Source: Chitinophagaceae bacterium (GTDB taxonomy: Bacteria > Bacteroidota > Bacteroidia > Chitinophagales > Chitinophagaceae). Taken from it: a DNA stretch of 19,802 nt. Every line of letters starts with the position of its first letter. The stretch's first letter is position 1. The position numbers were made by a program, and so were the translations under genes. The notes below the pieces were generated by a model. The model had not been told where the DNA came from and made no database searches. It saw nothing but the letters and a program-made list of their open reading frames with translations. Positions 6,957 to 13,670 of the stretch are shown here, one piece after another. The stretch covers positions 1 through 19,802 of the forward strand of contig JAGKWS010000079.1 in assembly GCA_021151685.1 (NCBI GenBank). Reading direction: 5' to 3'.

Positions 6957-9638
6957 ATGAAAATTGTAAAGCGGATATTTCTAACCCTTGGTGCGCTCAT
7001 AGTATTGTTGCTGGCTGCTGCCGTTATTATTCCGGTAGTGTTTAAGGACAAGATAATGGCATTTGCCAAAAAGCAGATGAATGAGCAACTGAATGCTACC
7101 GCCGATTTTAAGGATGTAGATATATCTATTCTGCGTAGTTTCCCCCGCCTGTCGGTAGCTATAGAAGAATTGAGTATAGTAGGTAAGGCTCCATTTGCCA
7201 ACGATACACTGGTGAGTGCCAAACGTATAGACGTAGCACTGGACCTGATGAAGGCCATAAACGGCAACTACGAAATACTGAATGTGGGGCTGATAACACC
7301 CCGCATACATGCCATAGTACTGGAAGACGGCAAGGCCAACTGGGATATTACCAAACCATCGACCGAGCCCGAAAAGCCCGAAACAGAAAGCGCACCCTTT
7401 GCCATGAAGTTGCGCAAATACGGAATAGAAGAGGGTTATATAGAATACGACGACCGTCAGGGCAAAATGCACGCCATCATCCGCAACCTGAACCATAGCG
7501 GCAGCGGCGACTTTACAAGCGATGCCTTTACCCTCTCTACCAAAACCACTGCCGATGCGGTTACCTTCATCAATGCAGGTGTGCCATACCTGAACAAGGT
7601 AAAAACATCTATAGATCTGGATTTGGGCATAGACAACAAAAACAGCAAATACACCTTCAATACCGATAAGATACAACTGAACGGCCTGAAGCTGTTTACG
7701 AAGGGCTGGGTGCAAATGCCCGATACCAGCAACATGCTGATGGACATTCAGTTTGGTACACCGTCTAACGACTTTAAGGATATCCTGTCTCTGGTGCCGG
7801 GCATTTATACTGCCGACTTCAAAGACGTGAAGACTACAGGTAAACTGGCATTGGATGGGTACGTAAAGGGCAAATACAACGCCACACAAATGCCAGCCTT
7901 TGCGGTGAATCTGGGAATAGAAAACGGTTCATTCCAGTATCCGGCATTGCCACAAAAGGTGAGCAACATACAGGTGAAACTGAACGTGCTGAACCCCGAT
8001 GGCGTTATAGACCATACTGTTACCGACCTGAAACAATGCCACATAGAGTTTGGTGCAGAACCATTCGACCTCAGGATGCTGCTGCGCAACCCTATGACCA
8101 CACAGTGGATAGATGCTGCGGCCAAAGGCCATATAGATTTGTCGCGCGTTACCCAGTTTGTAACGCTGGAAGCCGGCACCAAACTTACCGGCGACATAAA
8201 GGCCGACGTGAGTGTGAAGGGCTCTATGGCACAGGCGCAGAACAAACAGTTCGAGAAGATAGATGCCGCCGGTTCTATCAACATCAACAACCTGTTCTAT
8301 GCGTCTAAAGACTATCCCGATGGCGTGAGCATCGCCAGCTTGCTGATGACGTTTACACCACAAAACGTAACATTTGCCAACCTGAAAGGCCAATACCTGC
8401 AAACCAACTTTAGCGGTAGCGGTAGTGTAGACAACCTGCTGGGTTATGCCATGAACAATCAGGTGCTGAAAGGTCGCTTTACACTGGCTGCCGACAAGGT
8501 AGATGTGAATAAGTTTATGGGTACCGACCCTGCTACCGCACAGGCTGGTGCAGCCCCTGCCAATACTGCTACAGTAACCCCTGCCGCTACCGACCCATTT
8601 GTGGTGCCAGCCAATATGGATATGGAGCTGACCACTACAGTAGGTACAGTAAAGTATGACGACATCATTATGACCGATGTAAGCGGTGGGGTAGTGATAC
8701 GCGACGAAGCGGCCGTGCTGAAGAACATAAGCGGTAAGGCATTGGACGGTATGTTGAAGATGAATGGTTCCTATTCTACCAAGGTAGACAAAAAGAATCC
8801 TGCTATCTCGTTCGATTATTCGGTGCAGTCGGTAGATGTGAAGAAGACTTATGCGGCCTTCCCTACCATGCAAAAGATGATGCCGGCGGCTAAGTATATG
8901 TCGGGCAAGGTGTCTTCATCATTCACCATGAGTGGCAAGCTGAACCCGGACATGACCCCCGATATGAACTCTCTTTCCGGCAAGGGCGACCTGATGTTGC
9001 TGGCTTCGCAAATAACAGGGCATCCTATTACCGAGGCACTGGCCGAAAAGCTGAAGCTGACACAGTTCAAGACATTCAATGTGAAGGATATGAAACTGTT
9101 CTTCGAATTCATGAATGGCCGCGTGAATGTGCAGCCCTTCAAAGTGAATTTGGGTTCGGGCATGGAAGCTGAGGTAGCCGGTAGTCATGGTTTCGACCAA
9201 ACGCTGAAATACGGAGCCAATGTATCTATACCACGCGCACTAATGGGTGGTGCGGCCAACACAGTAGTGAACAACTTGCTGAGCCAGGCTGCCGGCAAGG
9301 GTGTACCGGTAACACTGGGCGACAAAATAAATCTGGTGGTAAACGTAACGGGTACAACCACCAAACCCAAGGTGGAAACCGACCTGAAGAGTCAGGCAAA
9401 CAATGCCGTGGCCAATGTGAAGGAGGAAATAAAGAAGGAAATACAACGCAATGTAGATAGTGTGAAGAATGCTGTAAAAGATAGCCTGACGGCCGTGAAG
9501 GACAAGGCGGTGAATGATGCAAAAGAAGAAGTGAAGAAGCAACTGACAGGCCAAAGCGACAAAAAGCCTGAAGAAGCGGTAAAAGACGCTGCCGAGAAAG
9601 CCAAAGAGGGTCTGAAAGGATTGTTTAAGAAGAAATAA
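6957..9638 (+). CDS. AsmA family protein (inner-membrane anchored, periplasmic)
   Basis: An 893-residue protein with a single N-terminal membrane anchor (about residues 6-29) and a long beta-rich periplasmic region of AsmA type: IDVALDLMKAINGNYEILNVGL near 91-112 at the N-terminal AsmA part, and the AsmA_2-like part around 555-800 (KMNGSYSTKV, GKGDLMLLASQITGHPI, LGSGMEAEVAGSHGF). A Pro/Ala/Thr-rich linker at about 522-552 separates the halves. AsmA/TamB-like proteins are thought to form lipid-conducting bridges or to affect outer-membrane assembly; the role here is inferred. The last 83 residues (811-893) are a Lys/Glu/Ala-rich amphipathic helical tail ending KGLFKKK, which is unlike the beta core. 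The ATG at 6957 gives a normal K-rich N-region. It is probably monocistronic or followed by pspC (63-bp gap). Confidence 0.88.
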   Translation: MKIVKRIFLTLGALIVLLLAAAVIIPVVFKDKIMAFAKKQMNEQLNATADFKDVDISILRSFPRLSVAIEELSIVGKAPFANDTLVSAKRIDVALDLMKAINGNYEILNVGLITPRIHAIVLEDGKANWDITKPSTEPEKPETESAPFAMKLRKYGIEEGYIEYDDRQGKMHAIIRNLNHSGSGDFTSDAFTLSTKTTADAVTFINAGVPYLNKVKTSIDLDLGIDNKNSKYTFNTDKIQLNGLKLFTKGWVQMPDTSNMLMDIQFGTPSNDFKDILSLVPGIYTADFKDVKTTGKLALDGYVKGKYNATQMPAFAVNLGIENGSFQYPALPQKVSNIQVKLNVLNPDGVIDHTVTDLKQCHIEFGAEPFDLRMLLRNPMTTQWIDAAAKGHIDLSRVTQFVTLEAGTKLTGDIKADVSVKGSMAQAQNKQFEKIDAAGSININNLFYASKDYPDGVSIASLLMTFTPQNVTFANLKGQYLQTNFSGSGSVDNLLGYAMNNQVLKGRFTLAADKVDVNKFMGTDPATAQAGAAPANTATVTPAATDPFVVPANMDMELTTTVGTVKYDDIIMTDVSGGVVIRDEAAVLKNISGKALDGMLKMNGSYSTKVDKKNPAISFDYSVQSVDVKKTYAAFPTMQKMMPAAKYMSGKVSSSFTMSGKLNPDMTPDMNSLSGKGDLMLLASQITGHPITEALAEKLKLTQFKTFNVKDMKLFFEFMNGRVNVQPFKVNLGSGMEAEVAGSHGFDQTLKYGANVSIPRALMGGAANTVVNNLLSQAAGKGVPVTLGDKINLVVNVTGTTTKPKVETDLKSQANNAVANVKEEIKKEIQRNVDSVKNAVKDSLTAVKDKAVNDAKEEVKKQLTGQSDKKPEEAVKDAAEKAKEGLKGLFKKK

Positions 9639-9701
9639 CGTTGCGCTGAAACCTGGCACGATTTTTTATTGTAAAATTGTATACAGATACATTGTAACAC
9701 G

Positions 9702-9935
9702 ATGTTGTACCGTTTATACCATATCAAAGATTTCATAGAGTGGCAGGCATTTGGCGTATGCAGTGCCATTGGCGACCGCATTGGCGTTGCCTCTTCACGT
9801 ATCCGGTTGTGGTTCATTTACATTTCATTCCTCACTATGGGCTCGCCATTAATCGTGTACATGGTGCTGGCCTTCTGGATGAATATGAAGCGGTATATAC
9901 TGCTGCGCCGTCGCAATCCTCTGCGCTGGCTGTAA
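9702..9935 (+). CDS. PspC-domain family small membrane protein
   Basis: A 77-residue protein with the pattern of the short Bacteroidota PspC-like family: FGVCSAIGDRIGVASSRIRL followed by a hydrophobic segment (residues about 36-60) and a basic C-terminus (KRYILLRRRNPLRW). In PspC proteins the G-V-C/A-x-x-I-x-x-x-x-G-I-x-x-x-x-x-R-L motif precedes a membrane helix and the domain acts in envelope-stress signalling. Here the domain stands alone, without other phage-shock genes nearby. It starts at ATG 9702, 63 bp after the AsmA gene. The upstream stretch is AT-rich and has ATTGTA three times (9668, 9676, 9691); TAAAATTG is a one-mismatch -7 box. Confidence 0.8.
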   Translation: MLYRLYHIKDFIEWQAFGVCSAIGDRIGVASSRIRLWFIYISFLTMGSPLIVYMVLAFWMNMKRYILLRRRNPLRWL

Positions 9936-10001
9936 CAGCCCACCGGCAATACACAGAAAGGTAATAGCCAGATACTGGCATATATCAGCTAACAATAGTA
10001 T

Positions 10002-10046
10002 GTTTACGGCTCATAATTCCCGACGATGAGCCGTAAACTTTTTTTT
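10002..10046 (+). promoter_or_regulatory. Perfect 13-bp inverted repeat plus T8 across the start codon of the zinc enzyme gene
   Basis: Arms 10002-10014 (GTTTACGGCTCAT) and 10026-10038 (ATGAGCCGTAAAC) are exact reverse complements separated by 11 nt. A run of eight T follows after 10038. The right arm is the ATG and the next ten coding bases of the downstream gene. As RNA this would be a strong hairpin with a U tract, shaped like an intrinsic terminator and also hiding the start codon. As DNA it could be a palindromic operator. It lies 66 bp after pspC. Confidence 0.7.
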
Positions 10047-11054
10047 GCCGCTGCCATAGTATGGTTGTTCGTTACTTGTCCGCAAACCAGTTACGGTTGG
10101 GGCGTGTGGGGGCATAACCACATTACCAAAGGGGCTATCCTTGCCTTGCCGGCCGAAATGCGGATGTTCTTCTACAATCATGCCGATTTTATGATAGAAG
10201 AATCTACCGTACCCGACATCAGGCGGGCAGTAATGGGCGACAAAAGCGAAGGTCCGCGCCACTACATCAATCTGGAGAAATATGGCTACCTGAACGAGGC
10301 CCTGCCCCGCACCGAAGAAGAAGCCGTAGCCCGCTATGGCCGCAACGAGGTAAACGAATACGGTATACTGCCATGGCACGTGCAGGACATGATGAAAAAG
10401 CTCACAGCCGCCTTCAAAAAAGGGAACCGGACCGAGATACTGTTTCTGGCGGCCGATTTGGGGCATTATGTGGCCGATGCGCATGTGCCACTGCACACCA
10501 CCGTGAACCATGACGGACAGATAACCGGACAGCAAGGCATACATGCCCTGTGGGAGTCTCAGCTACCCGAGTTGTTTGGCAAGGAATACAAGCTATATGT
10601 AGCCGAACCCCGCTACCTGAAGAACCCCGAAAAGGCCATATGGGATGTAATAGACAGCAGCTATAGTTTGGTGAGCAAAATACTGGTGCCCGAGCACCGC
10701 ATGAAGCTGGACAACCCTCAGGATAAACAATACCTGATGGGCCCCGACGGCACCCCACAGAAGAATAAGTATGGCCAGCCCATACACCAATATGTATATG
10801 CCCATGTATACCACGAGTTGCTGAATGGCATGGTAGAAAGGCAGATGCGGAAAGCCATACAGTTTACCGCCAGTTGCTGGTACACGGCATGGGTAAATGC
10901 CGGCCGCCCCGACATGACCGACTGGGTTAGCGAAGCCGTTACCGAAGCCAATGCCGCCACCTACACTGCCGATATGAAAGCCTATAAAAACGGAAAAATT
11001 CGTGGCTGCCACAGCCAAAAAGAATTTCCATCGGTGGCACCTGCGGCACGGTAG
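10026..11054 (+). CDS. Exported zinc-dependent phospholipase C / S1-P1 nuclease superfamily enzyme
   Basis: A 342-residue protein with a Sec signal peptide (MSRK, then a hydrophobic core) predicted to be cut after YG, so that Trp25 becomes the mature N-terminus, as required in this superfamily where Trp1 binds zinc. Candidate trinuclear zinc ligands are W25, H30, D64, H79, H147, D151, H157, H173 and E177, within GHYVADAHVPLH and GIHALWE. The spacing W1-H6 and H149-x3-153 in mature numbering matches S1/P1 nucleases. The last ligand is Glu, as in bacterial phospholipase C, not Asp, so the substrate (nucleic acid or phospholipid) is undecided. It would act in the periplasm or outside the cell. 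A downstream start would destroy the signal peptide, so ATG 10026 is kept although it sits in a hairpin. Confidence 0.82.
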   Translation: MSRKLFFAAAIVWLFVTCPQTSYGWGVWGHNHITKGAILALPAEMRMFFYNHADFMIEESTVPDIRRAVMGDKSEGPRHYINLEKYGYLNEALPRTEEEAVARYGRNEVNEYGILPWHVQDMMKKLTAAFKKGNRTEILFLAADLGHYVADAHVPLHTTVNHDGQITGQQGIHALWESQLPELFGKEYKLYVAEPRYLKNPEKAIWDVIDSSYSLVSKILVPEHRMKLDNPQDKQYLMGPDGTPQKNKYGQPIHQYVYAHVYHELLNGMVERQMRKAIQFTASCWYTAWVNAGRPDMTDWVSEAVTEANAATYTADMKAYKNGKIRGCHSQKEFPSVAPAAR

Positions 11055-11095
11055 GGGGATGTAATGGGCGAGACAGTATACTGCACCAACGCTAC

Positions 11096-11172
11096 ATGTG
11101 TCTTTGTGGCTTTACAATCTGCCGGGCATCTTTGTGAGCCTTGTGCTTCCTTGGTGGCCCTTGTGGTGAAGT
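11096..11172. repeat. Degenerate CACAAAG / CTTTGTG-type tandem motif
   Basis: Between the convergent zinc-enzyme and Uma2 genes there is a run of units of about 10-12 bases built on CTTTGTG: at 11102, 11130, 11139, 11149 and 11159, the last being CCTTGTGGTGAAG. On the other strand it begins TTCACCACAAGGGCCACCAA. I recognise this style (strings of CACAAAG/CACGAAG ending in TTCACCAC) as a recurrent intergenic sequence of many bacterial genomes with no settled function. It is not a clean CRISPR or satellite. Confidence 0.5.
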
Positions 11173-11208
11173 AACTTTTCTGTGCCGTATTTTGAAGTGA
11201 AATTGGCC

Positions 11209-11793
11209 TTACTCCATATCCCCGAACAGTTCTGTAAGGTCTAAAGAGAAACCCTCCAGTACAGTAGAAGTTACCACATCGCCCGCCACCATGATGCGTG
11301 AGGGTTGGTAACGGCCATTGGTGAGGGTGTAGGCCACAAACGTGTTGTCCTGCGGAGATACCACCCAGTATTCCTTGATGCCCGCCTCTTCATATACCTC
11401 ATACTTGTTTTTGAGCTCCTTGGTGTTATTGCCCGGCGACAGGATCTCTACCACTATATCGGGCGCACCAAGGCAACCACGTTTATCCAGTTTTGATGGG
11501 TCGCATATCACACATATATCTGGCTGCACCACGGTTATAATTTCCTTATCGTCGGTCGATTTTCGGGGTAGGCGCACATCAAACGGAGCCGTGTACACTT
11601 CACACTTTTTGCCGTGCAAAAAGTTGTACAAAGCATTGCCCATAAACATCGATATACGCTGATGTCGCCTATTCGGCGCAGGGCTCATCTTAAAGATATA
11701 ACCCCGTATCAGTTCTACCCGCTCTTCAAACTTCCACTTAAAGTAGTCTGCGTACGAATACACCTTATTGATATCCAGATCTGCCAGTTTCAT
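11209..11793 (-). CDS. Uma2 family putative endonuclease (DUF820)
   Basis: A 194-residue protein of the Uma2/DUF820 family, which has a PD-(D/E)xK nuclease fold. The expected features are present: the early E-R-V-E-L-I-R-G-Y segment at 24-32, QPDI with D92, PDIVVEILSP with E116, then K130 in the K-Y-E-V-Y-E-E-A-G-I-K-E-Y-W helix. All putative catalytic residues (D92, E116, K130) are intact. The biological role of Uma2 proteins is not established. The gene stands alone, convergent with the zinc enzyme, with no toxin, antitoxin or methylase next to it. It starts at ATG 11793 with a perfect -7 box only 4 nt upstream, suggesting an almost leaderless mRNA. Confidence 0.88.
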   Translation of the reverse strand: MKLADLDINKVYSYADYFKWKFEERVELIRGYIFKMSPAPNRRHQRISMFMGNALYNFLHGKKCEVYTAPFDVRLPRKSTDDKEIITVVQPDICVICDPSKLDKRGCLGAPDIVVEILSPGNNTKELKNKYEVYEEAGIKEYWVVSPQDNTFVAYTLTNGRYQPSRIMVAGDVVTSTVLEGFSLDLTELFGDME

Positions 11794-11797
11794 AAAG

Positions 11798-11805
11798 CAA
11801 ATTTA
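11798..11805 (-). promoter_or_regulatory. Candidate -7 promoter box for the Uma2 gene
   Basis: The minus strand reads TAAATTTG, a perfect TAnnTTTG. It ends 4 nt before the ATG, so initiation about 6-7 nt downstream would fall at or in the start codon and give a leaderless message. No good -33 element is seen at the standard distance. Confidence 0.4.
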
Positions 11806-11932
11806 AGCAATACCGAATCAACCCCGAAAACAAAACAATCACTGGCGCAGGCGTTAGCGACACACCCCCTAGTCAGACGCAAGAGAGCCGATTGGCAATT
11901 GGCCGAACAAAAGGTACAGCATAGTATCGGAA

Positions 11933-12280
11933 TCACCGCACCTCCACAGTGGCCCTATAGGTTTGTTGCGTTGTATGTGCTGTTACAAAATAGATGCCCG
12001 GCGGCCAGTGGGTGGGTAGGATTGTGGTGGTGTTGGTGGTGGTTTGTACCGTGGTCATGAGCTGCCCATAGGCATTGCAAATGCTGATGGTGGCCATAGC
12101 TGCCGTGGTTTGAGGCATTACCACTGTGATGCTGCATGTTGCTGGGTTGGGGTACACTGCAAAGCCACTGCCTACTGCGGTTTGTTGGGCCACCTCGCTT
12201 ACATGGGTGGTTATCATCCGTATTTTATTGTTACCTCTGTCGGCTATAAATACATCGCCATTGGCAGCTACAGCGATACC
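11933..12280 (-). pseudogene. Detached 3' part of the NHL-repeat protein: last propeller strand and T9SS sorting domain
   Basis: This is the continuation of the upstream NHL-repeat gene in the next frame. Directly after the G5 run (12283-12279) it reads GIAVAANGDVFIADRGNNKI, which completes the sixth NHL repeat. A type A T9SS C-terminal sorting domain follows: VYPNPATCSITV, then an ISICNAYGQ strand and GIYFVTAHTT near the end, finishing TVEVR. The first ATG in this frame is 12217, too late to make a signal peptide, so it is very unlikely to be translated as an independent exported protein. Adding one G to the run restores a single protein of about 441 residues over 11933-13257. It is either a real mutation, a slippage site or a base-call error. 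Confidence 0.8.
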
Positions 12281-13257
12281 CCCGGTCCGTTAACCATTGC
12301 CAGTAATGGGTCTCCCCAGTCACCAGAATCTCCCGCCCCACCCGTTCCGGCTATGGTATTGATGATTCCATCAGCATCTATTTTGCGTATTCTATTGTGA
12401 GCCTCTGCGAAATAAACATTATTGAAGCTATCTATCCAAAGTGCGGCGGGTGCAATTTTTGCCCCAGTTGCAGGCCCTCCATCGCCACTATAGCCCGAAG
12501 TGCCATTCCCTGCTATGGTAACAATGGTGCCATCTGCATTCAACCTGCGAATGCATAGATTGTCTGTAAAGTATACTCTATTGTCATAACCGGCACGAAT
12601 ATTCAACATATCGAAAAGAGAAGCCGTATCGGCCCTACTGCCATCGGGGCTATACCCGGCTATGCGAGTGCCAGCTATAGTGGTAATAATACCGAAGGTG
12701 TCTATCTTGCGAATGCGAAAGTTTCGCTGATCGGCCACATATACATTGCCCGTATCGTCTACCGTTACCCCTGTTGGCCTATTGAGCTGTGCAGCAGTAG
12801 CTACAATGCCATCGCCGTTGTAGCCAGCAACACCAGTACCCGCATAAAGATTGATAATGCCATCTGTCGATATTCTCCAGATTTTGCTATCTGAGTTATC
12901 TACAAAAAAAATATTACCCTTCGGGTGTATTGCAATGTCAAGTGCAAAAACACCGGTGTATATGGTGGGCAATCCACCCACGGTAGGATCGGCAGTACCG
13001 TTGCCAGCTACAGTAGAAATGACTCCTCCATAAGCCGGCGATATTTTTCGTAAACGTTCATTACTACCATCATTAAAGTATATATTCCCCTGTTTATCTA
13101 AAGTCAAAGCCCATGGCAAATTAAGTTTTGCGGCAGTAGCGGCAAAGCCATCGCCATTATAACCATCGGCTCCCGTGCCTGCCACGGTAATGATTATTTG
13201 CCCCCGTGCCAGCAGGGGGAGGAATAACAGTAGGCTGTATAGTATATTTTTCATCAT
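12268..13257 (-). CDS. NHL-repeat secreted protein, 5' part of a frameshifted T9SS cargo gene
   Basis: A 329-codon frame encoding a signal peptide (residues 1-19, LLLFLPLLARG) followed by five complete NHL repeats and half of a sixth. Each repeat opens with V/I/Y-A-G-T/N-G, often has GYNGDG, and closes with a G-N-I/V-Y-F/V-A/V-D strand and an R-I-R-K-I-like end. The frame ends abruptly at 12268 in the middle of repeat six, right after a G5 run, while the missing half and a T9SS sorting domain continue in the next frame. Intact, it would be a six-bladed propeller exported by the type IX system to the surface. As read, it would be a periplasmic protein with an incomplete propeller and no sorting signal. 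Two ATG codons in tandem (13257, 13254) can both serve as start. It is divergent from the small lipoprotein gene. Confidence 0.82.
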   Translation of the reverse strand: MMKNILYSLLLFLPLLARGQIIITVAGTGADGYNGDGFAATAAKLNLPWALTLDKQGNIYFNDGSNERLRKISPAYGGVISTVAGNGTADPTVGGLPTIYTGVFALDIAIHPKGNIFFVDNSDSKIWRISTDGIINLYAGTGVAGYNGDGIVATAAQLNRPTGVTVDDTGNVYVADQRNFRIRKIDTFGIITTIAGTRIAGYSPDGSRADTASLFDMLNIRAGYDNRVYFTDNLCIRRLNADGTIVTIAGNGTSGYSGDGGPATGAKIAPAALWIDSFNNVYFAEAHNRIRKIDADGIINTIAGTGGAGDSGDWGDPLLAMVNGPGVSL

Positions 13258-13298
13258 AATTCGGTGTGCGGGAATGTGAATTTATGCAATATTTTGGT

Positions 13299-13321
13299 GT
13301 GTCGGGCATCGGCCGGCACAC
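13299..13321. other. Imperfect inverted repeat between two divergent genes
   Basis: The 23-base segment can fold as GTGT/ACAC plus C-G, then GGC/GCC, with one bulge, one G-G mismatch and an ATCG loop. It sits 41 bp upstream of the NHL gene start and 52 bp upstream of the lipoprotein gene. It could be an operator or leader structure; there is no T tract in either direction. Confidence 0.3.
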
Positions 13322-13373
13322 AAATGCCGTAGCGGTATTATTTTGTCGCTAAATTTACCACCGCTAACAGTAG

Positions 13374-13649
13374 ATGATGAAAAACAAATTGTGTGCCATA
13401 GTTGGTGCCGCCATGCTGGCCTCTTGCAATAGTGGCTGGCATCAGGAGAATAAAGATGCCTTCTATGAGGCCTGTATGGACGATGCCCGCACCTGGGTGG
13501 CAGACCCCGCCAAACAAAAATTGTACTGCGACTGTGTTATGATACACGTTATGGACAAGTATCCGGATGTGAACGATGCGCTGGAGCACATAGAAGAGCT
13601 GGCCAAAGACCCCGACATACAGGTTTGCAAAACCCCTATCATGAAGTAA
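13374..13649 (+). CDS. Small cysteine-containing lipoprotein, unknown function
   Basis: A 91-residue protein with a lipoprotein signal peptide: basic start MMKNK, hydrophobic core, lipobox L15-A16-S17-C18. The mature part of about 73 residues is mostly helical and charged and has four further cysteines (C34, C52, C54, C85), including a YCDC pair, so one or two disulfides in the periplasm are likely. The pattern E-A-C, then Y-C-x-C-x-x-x-x-V-M-x-K-Y-P, recalls small uncharacterised lipoproteins common in Bacteroidota; I know no assigned function. It lies 21 bp before the LD-carboxypeptidase gene on the same strand, suggesting co-transcription. The start is chosen because the lipobox position fits. 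Confidence 0.75.
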   Translation: MMKNKLCAIVGAAMLASCNSGWHQENKDAFYEACMDDARTWVADPAKQKLYCDCVMIHVMDKYPDVNDALEHIEELAKDPDIQVCKTPIMK

Positions 13650-13670
13650 AAAGACAGTTGCTGCGCTACC

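Noticed and set aside
9668..9696. Three copies of ATTGTA upstream of pspC as a possible operator
   Set aside because: The sequence is very AT-rich, spacings are irregular (8 and 15 nt) and copies this short are expected in such composition.
11209..11793. Uma2 protein as part of a defence or restriction system
   Set aside because: It has no partner gene (methylase, helicase, toxin or antitoxin) on either side; its neighbours are unrelated envelope or secreted proteins.
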